From Bemisia tabaci (lineage: Eukaryota > Arthropoda > Insecta > Hemiptera > Aleyrodidae): a DNA stretch of 64,000 nt. Shown here one piece after another: positions 44,963 through 57,147 of the stretch (its first letter is position 1; every line of letters starts with the position of its first letter). The position numbers and the translations under genes are program-made. The notes under the pieces are model-generated. The model saw nothing but the letters and a program-made list of their open reading frames with translations, ran no database searches and had not been told where the DNA came from. The stretch spans positions 71,709,345 to 71,773,344 of the forward strand of contig NC_092794.1 of assembly GCF_918797505.1 (NCBI RefSeq), written 5' to 3'.

Positions 44963-44993
44963 CATACACGAGCGCCAAGAGTAGCATGCAAAT

Positions 44994-45115
44994 CGTAGCT
45001 CCTCTGACGTAAAGGCGTTGCTCAATTTCCGCATGAGCTTTGGAAAGCATGGATTTATATGTGAACCAGGGCTCACGTGGAGATCGAGCTACGGCCTTAC
45101 GTCAGAGGAGCGGCG
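44994..45115 (+). mobile_element. Family C hairpin element (122 bp)
   Basis: 40-42-40 layout with the perfect duplication AAAT at 44990-44993 and 45116-45119. It lies 31 bp after a family A copy. The best-defined family C copy. Confidence 0.9.
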
Positions 45116-45119
45116 AAAT

Positions 45120-46316
45120 GACTCCAATCAATCCGAAGTGACCGATTTCAAGGGGCAGGGTGTTTATGTTCGGAAATAAACAAACAAGCGTGTTTTCGCC
45201 CCTGAAATCTATCAGCGACTGCGTTTATCACACAATCGGCCAACTTCATCATGCTCCTGCATGCTTTTAGCTCATCCGATAAACAGAGGGCTCCTCTTTG
45301 AAAATTTTAGCTTAAGTGAGCTTGTAGCGGCGAATGGCTTCTTCGGTATACGAGCGGACGTTCTGTGTTTATCTGATCGATTCAAGACTCGGAGTGAGTT
45401 CGACGTTTTTACACTTTGAGTGCAGTTATAATTGAAAAATGCACATGTTGCCGGATTAGACGAAGGAAATGCCCTTCTACACAACGTCATCGGGAAGAAA
45501 ATTTGTTTTCTTCATTTAAGGAAAAGCCGAACCCCCCTTCCCGAAAAAAGCTTTTTTTTTAACTAGAGCATGGGAATATGCCATTGGCACGTAGCTAAAA
45601 TGATACCTCGTGAAAAAGAATCTTTCGCAAGATTTATACTTACAGCTACAGAGGTAATTGTTGACGGTTCGAAGGTGGTTTTAGCGACATTGCTAGGTAA
45701 AATTGCTTGAGATGACTTATCTTTATTCTAGATTAAGACCAGTTATGAGGATAGGATCAATCTGACCTCCATACAAGATTAATTTAATAAGATTTATAGA
45801 TATTCCTTTACTAAATACTTTAATTCGATTAATATAAAGGTTTTTTGTAACATGATCACAGTATGAATTAAGTATGAAAACAGCATTCAAATTCGTGCAC
45901 CTTGATACTTTTCTCAGTTCATCAAGTGCGTTTTCAATGGGGATTATTTACTCATTAATTTTTCAGCATTTTGCATTTTCAATTACCGAGAGCCATTATC
46001 AGCGCAAAGATCTCCACACTCCCCATTAAAGATATAATGAGTTAACAAGTCTCGATAAAATTTATGAGCTCTGCGTTCTTGATTAAGGAAAAATTTGCGG
46101 AGCCCCGCGTGACAGTCATAACCTTCGCATACAAAACATCTGATAACGAACAGGACCAAAGGCATAGCAACCGTGCTCACAGCTCGTGTCTCTGGCGAAG
46201 GGTCGCACTTTGTCACTGCAGTAGACTGATTCAGTGACTACGTTCCTCGATGGATCGATATATTTGCTGGTTCAAAGCTAAACAAAAACACAAACTCAAT
46301 CTCTGTAGGCCCCATA
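45120..46316. other. Spacer, 1.2 kb, without recognised features
   Basis: AT-rich. Short frames only. Confidence 0.5.
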
Positions 46317-46477
46317 GAGAAAAAAAAAAAAGTAAAAAAAAGTTTAAAAAAAAGTGAAAAAGTGAAAAAAGTGAAAAAAGTGAGAAAAAGTAAAAAATAA
46401 AAATAAAAAAAGTAAACACAAGTAAAGAAGTAAAGAAAAAAGTAAAAAAAGTAAAAAAAGGGGAAAAAGGGGGAAAA
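46317..46477. repeat. A-rich tract with (AAAAAGTG)-like units
   Basis: Irregular A and AAAAAGT words. The 145-codon minus frame over it (46231-46668) is a Phe/Ser/Leu low-complexity translation and is rejected. Confidence 0.85.
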
Positions 46478-46727
46478 ATCTTATAAGCGCTGTCTCCACT
46501 CGTCAAAATTGAAGCTCTAAGTGAATCGATTTCAACGATAAGTGGCTCAAGAGTGTTGCAACTCAAAATAGAGCGACACGACTCTTTTTTGATCAACAAT
46601 CGCGAACAGATCGTATTTATCGATTCACTTTGATCTTCCATTTTGACGCCATTTTGACGAATGGACACGGGCTAAAACAAACTCAATTCAATGATTGGCT
46701 GATTGGCGGTCGGCACGTATGTCGATG

Positions 46728-46968
46728 CCCAAAGTGTGAAACCACGTATCTCCGTTTACGACGTTGCAGGCTTCCTGTCATAATTTATTTTTTCCTTGGA
46801 AAAGTAGTCAACGTAATTTCTTGAAAACTTCCTGAATAGTTTTTCTCTCGCAGAATATTTTTTGTAAATTTCGAGGCCTTAAGTTGCCTCACCCCTATTC
46901 AAAAAAATAAAAAAGAAATGGACTTTTTGAAACACCGCGATTAAGGTACGTGGTTTTGCACTTTGGTC
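46728..46968 (+). mobile_element. Family P MITE
   Basis: CCCAAAGTGTGAAACCACG at the left and CGTGGTTTTGCACTTTGG at the right form terminal inverted repeats, followed inward by TTTACGACGTTGCAGGCTTC. The best-preserved P copy. Confidence 0.75.
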
Positions 46969-47890
46969 CTCAATATTTACTATCATTTGACTTTTTGATT
47001 ACGTAGATGGAAATTATTAGTTCATAGAATATAAGAGCCGGGATTCAATCTTGACTCAGAAGTAAAAATATAGGAAGGACCCGTGCATGTATACATGTCT
47101 AAAATTGATTACTTCTTCATATTCCTGCCAGCTAGCTATGAAGTGCTTGATGAGTGACCATAGTCCACGATAAACTGTGAGAGATCATGAGTTGACGTCA
47201 AGTTCCTTGATTCGTGGCCCCAAGTTGAGTCCTGGTAACTTTTTCTCAAGAGGTTACGGGCGTGGGCCGTGGGGTCAGGATTGCGTGGGGCACCAGTGCG
47301 GTCGTGGTCCTTTCAAAAATTAAGAGCCAACAACTTTTCAGCCTCGATTGTGTAACCTGTTATTTTGAGATCACATAGATGGCTCTATTGTTTATGTTTG
47401 AATAATATTTTTGACAAATTCAAATATTCACTCAAAGTCATTTCAAAAGCATCGTATCACATTCTCACATAGCGTAACCGATGTCAAATCATAATCTCGT
47501 TTAGCCTTTATGAAAATAGCCATTGTGTCTCTTGCTACTTCTGCTAATTTAAGTTACAATGACGTCATCGTTTACACATCCTGCGAATTTGAGGCCATCG
47601 CTAGCCATTAGGTTTAACAAACACGAGAGAGATACGTGGTTTCGTGCTTTAGGCACCGAAATGCTCGCACTCCGACTGCAAGAGGTAGATTTTGAGTCGG
47701 AATCGCTCCATCATTTGTAGAAGTTAAAAAATGCATATTGATCTAGATGATATCTCTTTTAAAAGCTCGAAAAACGTGTATAAAATTAGAAGGGGAACAT
47801 TACAAGATGAAAATGAGATTACGTACGTTCCTTGCAATATAATACATGAATCAGTACATTGGAGGACCATCCAGACCAAACAGCATACCT
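46969..47890. other. Spacer without recognised genes
   Basis: A family P-like terminal word, ATACGTGGTTTCGTGCTTT, lies at about 47634-47652 as a likely fragment. Otherwise unique-looking. Confidence 0.5.
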
Positions 47891-47894
47891 AATT

Positions 47895-48016
47895 GGACGG
47901 ATTTCTATCAAACTGAACTAAGTGCATTATGACGTGAGTCCTGTTATGCATATATTCTTATGGGTCTCAGGGCTCATGTCTTGATGCACATGATTCCGTT
48001 TGACAGAAATACGTCG
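47895..48016 (-). mobile_element. Family B hairpin element (122 bp)
   Basis: 40-42-40 layout with the module in reverse orientation. The left flank is AATT. The right end has decayed (CGTCG) and the duplication is not seen. Confidence 0.85.
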
Positions 48017-48523
48017 CCAAGATCGTGCAGCTCTTCCTTTTTTTTTACCAGTATCCAAAATCACCCTAATTGTAAAGTTCTTTGCCAAAATATTCAGAAC
48101 GATAGAAAGAAAATCTGAGGCAAATATCGAAACAGAGCATACAGCTCTCTACCTACTAAACAGTTGTATAATGTTTGCACAATCATGGTGACGTTGACAT
48201 GGGTGTATTATGCTGTTTGACCGGGAAGGTCCTCATTTGCCATTCCGCGACTGTTGATCACCGAAGAGACGGTAAGGTCAAAAACACAGCAAAACCCTTT
48301 TTAAAAAAAAAAAATAAATAAATAAAATAAAATTTAAAAAAATAGAAAGATGACTTGGACTTTTACCTGTTTATTGCTGTCCTACATGTTTTGAAGGTCC
48401 TCCATTAATTGCTTCGGCTTGGAACGTTTATCAGTTGAGTGGATCAAACATAAAGTTTAATCGTATAGGCATAAATGCTTATTTATTGTAGTATCCGACC
48501 ATTACATTCTACTCGGAAAATGA
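48017..48523. other. Spacer with A-rich tract
   Basis: A/T low-complexity sequence at about 48302-48345. No gene. Confidence 0.5.
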
Positions 48524-48531
48524 ACCGGTCA

Positions 48532-48692
48532 CGGGTGGTGAAGCATGAAGCTTCGACTATCGTATTCTCCCGTCTAAAACTATGGCGAGGAATCGATTAT
48601 TGAGGTATTAGTCGGGAACACCCTGGTAATCGATATATTCCCATAGATTTATATGGCAGATTCATCGTAAAGATCAATGGCGACACGCCATT
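48532..48692 (+). mobile_element. Family H hAT-like MITE (161 bp)
   Basis: Degraded termini (CGGGTGGTGAAGCATG and GACACGCCATT). Flanks ACCGGTCA (48524-48531) and GCCGGTCA (48693-48700) match 7 of 8. The interior has GAGGAATCGATTATTGAGG. Confidence 0.78.
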
Positions 48693-48700
48693 GCCGGTCA

Positions 48701-50562
48701 AAAAGTACCTAACGGGATTGATGATTTACTTAAATTAAATTTGAAGAAAAATATTCCGATCGGCGAATCCGCAATCCGCATGTTTTCGATTGACCAAACA
48801 CGAACCAGTCGGTGTTTTGTTGTAAACTACAGTATGACATTTATTTGAAAATAAACATGTTTCTTCTGGGGGAAAAAAAGGTTATACGTGTTAGTATGGG
48901 CGGAATAGGTATAAAATATTATCGTATAGATAATTTCCAAACCACTAAATATAGGAAATTTCCTCCTCTAGCGAAGAAGTCGTCGATACAATTTATTAAT
49001 TGAAGTGCTAAAACTAGAGGATGATCAATTGCGAAACGTTATCTCTTTTACTGAGAAATATCATACGTTAAAGTTAGGTCTAAGCCGCATTTGACGAGTT
49101 ACTATATATGATGCAAAGTAAGGACCTATTGATCTCACTTAATTTTAACTCATATAGAGCCTTTTAGTGCCCATGCTTAAAAAATGGGACTTTCATGTGC
49201 AATCACTAAAATGTTGAATAGGTACCAACTCCGCCCAGTTTAGTACCCTGTCCTGCAAGGGAAGCTTGGTAATCCACAGGTATATTATCGCAGACTATGA
49301 TATACCAAAATCTATAGCTACATTATTCTAGGGCCCAGTACACAAGTTTTTCCCCTTGTACTCGCATTTAAACCACGCCAAATAAATCCCACGAGAGAAA
49401 AAAAATCAGTGGCTTTTTTTTGTCGAAAAGGAAGGACAAAATCTTCGATTAATCAGGTTGGTATGCTGTCAATTAAAATAATTTATCTACGTTGGATCGC
49501 AATTACCTCGTATTGACTCCCTTGAATAGACTCAATTTTTGTTTGCAAAAATGCAAAAAAAAGTGAAGGAAGAAATAAAAATACTTGCGGATATGTCCTT
49601 CAACTTGACAAAAGACAGTGACAAATTATTACGCATTGAGTTTATGGTTAAGTCGCAAAGTTTCTCCATAGTTTTTAGACTCAAACATTCATTGTTCTTA
49701 CTAATAATTAATTTATTTTTGTTTCACTTCCCTCTTTTTTTAAATGTCTCAGAGTAGTAAAATATAATCATCAAAAAATCTAAAGCTCGCTCCACAACAT
49801 TCAAGATCCCGGTAATTTTTACTGTGTTGAAAGACAAGCTAATAAACAATGGGCTAATTTTCTTAAAAATTACCGTTTATTGCTGACCGAAAATCGGTCA
49901 GTCGGTAGAAACGATAAATCGGAAAGCACAAAAAATCACCGGCAATCTAGTTAAAACCACTAATTTACGATCGAATCCTGCCTGAAAGCGTGCCATTCTT
50001 GTTGCGTCGGAACTCATTCTTAAATTTGTACAGCATGTAATTAAATATTGTTTATGAGGACGCTCTTGACTGTGGTCTCAATTCAATTGACGCATTGCCT
50101 CCATTCCTGTATCCTTAAAGGCGGAGTTGTCACACGTGGATCCGAAAAATCGAAGTCTGTGGTGAAATAGGTCAGGGATTGAAAATAAGGAGCAACAGAG
50201 AATTAAAGGGACAGTCAAACCATTCAGAAGAAATGTTTTCTCCAATTTAGAAAGGGTCATTTTTTCGAAAATGAAAAACATACTATTGCCGATGCATTCG
50301 CAAATTTTGCGATGTCATAATCGGATGGATTGAGATTCTAATAAAATTGACTTGTCACGAGGGACCTCCAAGTTTATCGATCCTGACGTTTAAAAAATCC
50401 TATGAAATTGGTTTAGTAACTAAATTTGCCCGGATGACTTAGGTTGTTGTTCAGGTTAAATGTTCTGATATGCGTTTCACAGCTGGAAATTGGGTTTTTG
50501 CGGCGGTATGCTGCTAAAGTTAAGTTCATACCAGGCTTTGTTAAAAACCGCCGGTATCTTTA
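48701..50562. other. Unique spacer, 1.9 kb
   Basis: AT-rich. A small perfect hairpin CTGACCGAAAATCGGTCAG lies at about 49882-49900. No gene or transposon recognised. Confidence 0.5.
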
Positions 50563-50580
50563 ATTTTTTTTTTTTTTTTT
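50563..50580. repeat. Poly-T tract
   Basis: T homopolymer of about 18 nt. Confidence 0.85.
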
Positions 50581-52425
50581 CAAAACCCGATTCCCATCCT
50601 TGCTTCACAAGATGCCCTCTTTTTGTTCGATGGCTCTCCTCGGACCCAAGATAGAAGTCACTCGGGGTTTTTAAACGTCTCTTCATCTCGGTCCGAAACA
50701 GGAGGCATCAGCATTATTTTCCACAAGAGATTTTCCACAAGATTTCCTCAAGACCTAGTCATGTAGCTCAGTCATCGCGTCGATTTCCCGGCTCGGGGTC
50801 GCCCCTGTCCATTGAATCGTGACTTCAACATTACTGCCGCGTAAACCAGAAATGGTGGAAATGAAGCTTTGCTTATGGGGAAAGACCAATTTTTACCAAT
50901 GAAGCATATAAGTCTCTTACTTTTAAACGCCGTGGAACTTCCTGAGTGTCAAAAGGAACGTTTAAAAATCAGCGTTCAGGGTTTCAACTTTGCCAAATTT
51001 GCATTTTCATAGTTTTAAATGATTCTTAAAGTTGACTTTGCATCAGTCATGCAGCAGTAGGTCTGGATACGAATTAAAACCACTGAATGGCTCCTACAAT
51101 GCGGACTTCAAAAATCATTGAAAAATAAAAGAACGCATATTCAGTGAAATCGAAGCCCTGAACATTAAAGTCTAATCTCTCTTTTCGACTCTTGTACACC
51201 ACTTAAAAATCGCGTGAGAAATCTTCATTTTATCCTAACGTAAAATTCTCTCACCACGTTGGCAACAAAGGCGCTGGTTGTCATATGGAGGTGCGTAATG
51301 CCTGCCATTCATCATTCAAGTTTCAATCAGGCTGTGTCCGATTTTTTAAATCGTCGATTGTCGGAGCAGGGAAATCTCTTCCTCGTCTTAAAGAGCTTTC
51401 ATGACCGCAGTTACTCCGGGACCCGCCACTCCGATAACCAGCTTCAAGAAAGAGCTAATTTGTTCTGTGAAAACATCGCTCCGCGGTTTTTCCTCTTGTT
51501 TCTGTGACCACCCTTCCCGCTCACTCTGCGGCCAGCTCGGCATTACCTTTCCTGTTCTCTTTAAGTGGAAATAAGATTTTATTGTTCAAACTTACCGCCA
51601 AGTGCCAACTAGCCGTTCCGAATAAAAAATTGCCATCACGATTTCTCTTAAGGGACCCATTGTGCCTGAATTTCTTATTTTTCCCCTTTAGTTTGACATC
51701 AACGCCCGTCGTAGAGAGAGTTAACGCAGATAGTAACTAATGCGCCGTAAATACCTTTTTTTTTCTTTTTCTTATTCTTCGTCTTCTTCTTTTCCTAATT
51801 TGCAGAACATTAAAGCCGGTATTTTCTTCTCCTCTATTTGTTGTAACATCTGAGACTGGTCGTGTAATGGAAGACCGATAGGATCACATACATGCTAGCT
51901 GATTTGCATTCAATATGATAAAAATAGGGATGCAAAATCACGAGTAGTGCACATGTAAACTTGAGTCCGGCTTCGACAGTGAAAAAAGTTCCTTTGAAGA
52001 AAAAAAATACCTGAAAATTCTCGTGGCCAGCATATTAACACGTCTTTGTGTGATGGGTTGAAAATTATTCGGTTTCAATTCATTGATTGAAATATGTAAA
52101 TAACGGTCTCTTAAGGTTCATTCGTTCCGTAAATGCCCTCTAATTCGTAATTGTGCTGCAAATTCTGAAGAAAATAGTTTTAGTAAAATGAAAAAAACTT
52201 TTTCTAAGATTTCTCAGACACTTTTCTCTGTGGAACTTCACACGGAAGTAAAAACTGATGAAGTATTTATTTGCGGTATCAATAATATCCATCCTGGCAT
52301 ATCAACAATCCTGCATCTTGGATCACATTTTAGGGCATTTGAATTTTAATGCACCCATTACACTTTTTTGATATTTATAGTGCGGCCGATGATTATAAAC
52401 GTCTCCATGCCGTGCGGTAAGAGCG
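50581..52425. other. Unique spacer, 1.8 kb
   Basis: An 82-codon plus frame at 51259-51507 and the overlapping 51504-51740 frame lie in slightly higher GC sequence but have no recognised motif. A pyrimidine-rich tract lies at about 51748-51797. No repeats recognised. Confidence 0.45.
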
Positions 52426-52645
52426 CACTGAAAAAAAAAAAATAGTAGATTTTACCATACTCTGACACTGTGATGCGAGTATGGTAATAAACACCAGACT
52501 CTAAGGTAACATTTACCATATTATGGTATGAATTACCAAAGTTCTGGTGAATACTACTATAAGTCTGGTTAATTTCACCGAATAGTATAGCTGTGTAAAT
52601 TATCAAGTAGACTAGTAGTAAATGTCACTATACTTTTTTTCAGTG
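52426..52645 (+). mobile_element. CACTG-CAGTG foldback element (F2)
   Basis: CACTGAAAAAAA at the left and TTTTTTTCAGTG at the right (220 bp). The interior shares TAGATTTTACCATACTCTG and AAACACCAGACTCT-like words with 60431-60649. AGTATGGTAA words pair across the centre. Non-coding. Confidence 0.78.
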
Positions 52646-52985
52646 TGCATAGACTTGATGATCAACACAAATTCTTGAAGTCTTTATCGAGTATGGTCTA
52701 TCTATATAGCCTATTCTATTACGTAAACCTTGCAATATTATGCCGAGTAATTAAACTTTTACCGACTTTATGATTTATGGAAAACTTTCCGTAAAATCCC
52801 GTAAAAGGTTGCACAAGAGAGGTTTATCAGATCGGTGTGAGAACTCGCAGAAAGGTCCGGCTGACAAGGCGTGCGCGTGCACCTGATTGAAATTGCTAAA
52901 TAATCAGTAAAAAACGTAATCAAACAAAAACAGGTTGGATGTTGGATATGTCGTAGAGTTCATTTACTCACGGGACTCGATCGTA

Positions 52986-53107
52986 CTGCCGTGATAGCGA
53001 GGAGAGCAGTAAGTATATGTACGTATGAGCCCTGGTTAGCACATGCTTTTATGTGTCTCGGGGCTCATCCCAGCATGCACTTACTGCTCTCTTCGCTATC
53101 ACGGGAG
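52986..53107 (-). mobile_element. Family D hairpin element (122 bp)
   Basis: The left arm CTGCCGTGATAGCGAGGAGA and its inverse are 40 nt each. The 42-nt apical module at 53026-53067 is homologous (reverse orientation) to that of family B. The perfect 4-bp duplication CGTA lies at 52982-52985 and 53108-53111. The terminal CTGCCGTG is the same as in family A. Confidence 0.9.
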
Positions 53108-53111
53108 CGTA

Positions 53112-54384
53112 GGTGGGAAGCCCGGGGGTCGACGAATGATGAAATTACCGGACATGGTTGCCGTACCATGCAATATTATTCGGCAGATTTCTACATCTTA
53201 GGAATCCGTAAGTTCAAATATTTCATATGAATATGAGCACAAGATGCGAATACGTTGTGTAAAAAATACTGATTTCCATTATAGAAATATTTTTTTCTAC
53301 GAAAAAAAGTGAGTTTTTAGTTAAATATTTTATTTAAAAATACTGTAAATAGAAGCACTCGGCTGTTTAAATAATCTCAACTCAGTCATGAATTGAATTT
53401 GTCAGAATGAGATTTTATGAAATTAGAAAGGAAAATGTCATAGATCGGGGAAAAAATGTATACGAAAAAAAAGAATAAAAAAAAGCTCACCAACTCAATG
53501 CTTACAAACATTAAGTATGTATTTTCCTTAGAATAAAAGTTGAAAAATTAAAACGGAAAAATTAATTTCTGTGTCAGTAAATACCGTCGAATGAACTGAT
53601 TGGAAGTACATTTCCCTAAAAATTGATTGTTATGCGATATGGCAATACATTTGTCCCAGTGCAACTTGATTTTGAAGTGATCCTAAAACCTATGCTTTAT
53701 CGCTGACTCCAATGAATGAAGACTCCATAAGAACATTTATAGTGGACCAATGAAAGGTCTTCATTATTCACCTAGTTCCGACAGTCTTCAAGTTTTTGAA
53801 TAATGTTTGTATTGTAATGCTTCGAAGCGATCTTAAAGTAAATGTTAAAGCAAACGCTAATAGTTTTTTCAACTACACAGCCAAGTCAATTCGATCCCAC
53901 TTCCGATTTCACTCAGCAAAATTTCTTGATTCATTCGAATGAACTTCTTCCTGTTGAATCTATTTGTTTTGTATTGATATAAAATTCCTATAATTTACCA
54001 CAAAAAATGTAAAAAAGTAATCATTTGCCGGCGATATTTGACAACGTTGAAACCTGACCGGAGCGAGCGGCCCATACTCGAACCCACTGATCCAAGCTTG
54101 ATGGTCTGATACTCAGATAGTTTGTTTATTCTTTCGTTAACCGGGGTCAGAGGTGAGGAAGATCGAATGAAGATAGCATCGGCGGCGGTATGGAATTAAA
54201 TAACTATTTACTTTTGGTCATCGTGAGTTGGCCCTTTGAAAAATGATTGGCGACCCCTGGCGGCGAAAGAGGGCCAACATGCAGCGCCCTCGTGGCGCAC
54301 AGTGGAATAAATTATAACTTTGATCAGTAACATTCCTGTGTTCTTTCGAAAATGGAAGCTTCGACATGGCTAATGTTGATGACT
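53112..54384. other. Unique spacer, 1.3 kb
   Basis: AT-rich. Nothing recognised. Confidence 0.5.
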
Positions 54385-54628
54385 AAAATTCAAAACCACG
54401 TGTTTCCATTGTGGTGTTTCAAAAAATTGCTCCTATTTCATTTTGCCGGAGGAAAAACAACCCAAATGTAGGTTAAGCTCAAAGTTTAGTCAGATTATTC
54501 TGTTAGCATAGACGAAAAATCAAGGAAGGTTTAAAAAAATTACGTTAGGTAGTTTACCTCAGAAAAAATGAAGTATTTCAGGAAGTCGGTAACGTCGCAG
54601 AAGCAGATGCGTGGTTTCGTACTTGGGT
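54385..54628 (-). mobile_element. Family P MITE, inverted
   Basis: CAAAACCACGTGTTTCC at the left and GCGTGGTTTCGTACTTGGG at the right match the P termini. It shares GGTGTTTCAAAAA with the copy at 46728. Confidence 0.65.
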
Positions 54629-55696
54629 CATTGATATATCGGCCATGATTATTCAAACGCCTACCCAGAGAGGCCACTGGACTGAGCTCGAAACGGATGA
54701 CTTGCTTAAACTGCTACAAGCAACTATTACCGCTTCTGAGCCGTTCAAGTTGCCTACCAGCTGATTGAAGGCGCACTGGTTAGAATGAGCGCAATATTCT
54801 GTGATGAGTGAAAAGAAAGAATTGAAACCGGTTTTACCTATTGAATATTAATGAGGATCCATGATACGCGCTGTATCTTCGCAACCGTCCATTCTCCAAC
54901 AGAAACACGGCATTTTAACTCATATTTTTATCTTTAGCACTTTAGTGGTGCGGTCAATGATTACGCTCTCTGGAGTAATTTTTCTTCATTGAATGCTTGT
55001 GGTTTTTCTAAAATTCCATTATATTAACCTTTTATGAAAATTATACGTTTTGTTTTACTTTTTTAATTAATGTTTTTTAAAATTATGCCATTTTCTTCTT
55101 TTTCCTTAGCCCTATTTTTATCAACCCTTACACCTCTTAATAATCAATGTGTGAATAGTTTTTCATCATGGAAGTTGGCAGGTTTTTTCTCACTTTTTTT
55201 CTTTAAAAATTATTCTTATAAAAATTAAAAAAAAGAACTTGAAAAACATTGAGAGAGTCCAGAAATATCTTCACTCGTGAATATAAACGCTGACTAAATA
55301 ATATTCACCATGAAAATGATTACGTTAATTGATGCGGCCAATGATTTACCGATTTTACGTCATAAAAAAGGCAAATGTTCTGAGTCTGTCATGTTACGAT
55401 TGTTACGCCATGCAATATGGAAAATGAAACCGCCAGAGCCATTAATCAGCAGGCTAATTCGATGCGGGCTGCAAAACCACATGCAGTTAATCGAAATTTC
55501 ACCGGTTTCCATGATCGACAGAAACGGTAGAGTCAATGCTCATGCTTATTGATGGAGGTGTCATATTTTAATCCTTAGCTTTTGACGATATCTGTAGAAA
55601 AAAGAAAGAAAAAACGAGAAAAAAAAAGATAAATAAATCAAACAGAGATATGCTTTTCAACAAGAAGGCATCTTGTCTTGTTTAGCCCCATAGGAA
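54629..55696. other. Unique spacer, 1.1 kb
   Basis: An 80-codon plus frame at 55310-55552 has an ATG in an A-rich context but no recognised motif. Otherwise AT-rich. Confidence 0.45.
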
Positions 55697-55700
55697 CATT

Positions 55701-55952
55701 CTCCCGTGCTGAGGAAAAACGCCGTATGAACATTCGATGGTAACCAAATTTTCTCAGATTAATCATGTAATGTAGGAAAGTTACTCATATTTTTCCTTGA
55801 AATCTTCAGGTATTTCAGATCAAATCGTGAACAGAATCGTCTGAAAAATTGGAAGAAAAAACATTCACAAAATTTCCAATTGATTCGATTTTTATTGAAG
55901 AGAATCTGGCAACGCCTAGATGCTCATACGGCGTTTTTCCTTTGCACGACAA
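55701..55952 (+). mobile_element. Family A MITE, complete (252 bp)
   Basis: Ends are CTCCCGTGCTGAGG and TTTGCACGACAA. The perfect duplication CATT lies at 55697-55700 and 55953-55956. Confidence 0.87.
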
Positions 55953-55956
55953 CATT

Positions 55957-56573
55957 GGTCAATCAATCAAAGAATAAGACTCATTAATTTTTTTCTTGCA
56001 GCGCGGGATTTGGGAGGATCCGAAAGATGGCGTTTGCAATTCACAGTGCGGTGACGAAGGAGACCTCGTGGGTATGAAGTCACCGGGTGGACCCTAACCT
56101 CCGTCGCGGTCAGAGACGGGAACCATCTAAAACCAAGCACTCGATTATGTATATGATGATCGCAGGTAATAGGTGTAATAGGCGTTCTGTGGCTATGCTC
56201 CTCCAAATTACCTTGCTAACAAATAACGACCGACGGTTGAGAAAACCAATAACCAATGCCGTCCTTCGGTTCCGAATCCTAGTTTTTTCCAACTAATTTC
56301 CTCCTCTCCACCCCTTATGTGTTGCTTCTGAGTCCTTAGGCCTACCTGCGTACGTCCCTGTATTAGAGACTATTAATCATTATTGAATTGTATGATGAGG
56401 AGATTTTCTACTCCTTAGCTTCCCGACGGAACTGGAATTACTTTCTTAACTTATCACTCGTGCCATCAAGTTCCACAGTGTTGTCACGATAGGAGAGAGG
56501 GGCTCGGAAAAAGTTTCATCCTTTCACCCTGACAGTGAGAAGATGCAATTTTATCGACATTGATTTTGAAGCT
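55957..56573. other. Spacer without recognised features
   Basis: Overlapping frames on both strands at 55967-56296, no motif. Confidence 0.45.
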
Positions 56574-56788
56574 CACTGAAAAGAAAATGTGATTGGCTCA
56601 AGCATGATGATTCTTGAACTTGCCGCCAAGAATTTTATTTATCTTGATTGAAGCTGAATTTGTCTTGATATAAGGAAAATAAGGCTTGGGTTAAGTGAAA
56701 AAGTAGTTTATATTAAGCAGCAAAATTCTTGATTTGAGAAAAATTACTTCTTGGCGGCAAATTTAAGATTTTATTTTTTTTTTCAGTG
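56574..56788 (+). mobile_element. CACTG-CAGTG foldback element (F3)
   Basis: CACTGAAAAGAAAATG at the left and TTTTTTTTTCAGTG at the right. Inner arms TTGCCGCCAAGAATTT and its inverse (TTCTTGGCGGCAAATTT) pair. 215 bp. Confidence 0.75.
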
Positions 56789-57115
56789 ACTATAGAAAAC
56801 CTACAACTTTCCTTTGCAGATAATTTCATATTGAAGAATTGAATATGACTTAGCATTTATATTCCAATTTTCCGCAGTTCTCTTTTCTGTCAAATATCAC
56901 TGAGTGAGTGAGTATGATATCCATTCAATTTTTTTTTTCTTACATTAGTTGAAGTAAGAATTTCTTTTTCTGGCCAATGGAGAATGTAATTGTGACAAAA
57001 ACCTTTGAGAAGGTAGTATCATGTGTTTCATCATTCTATTTGATAATTTGTCATTTGCCAAAGTTGAATTTTAATGTCTTGATGTAAAAAATCATTTGAT
57101 TTCAAGGTGATGTTG
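56789..57115. other. Spacer without recognised features
   Basis: AT-rich. Nothing recognised. Confidence 0.5.

Positions 57116-57146
<31 letters not shown>
57116..57146. repeat. 31-nt poly-A tract
   Basis: Uninterrupted A run. No retroposed body recognised upstream. Confidence 0.9.

Positions 57147-57147
<1 letters not shown>

Noticed and set aside
46231..46668. A 145-codon minus-strand open frame
   Set aside because: It translates an A-rich tandem tract into Phe/Ser/Leu low complexity. There is no protein character outside the tract.
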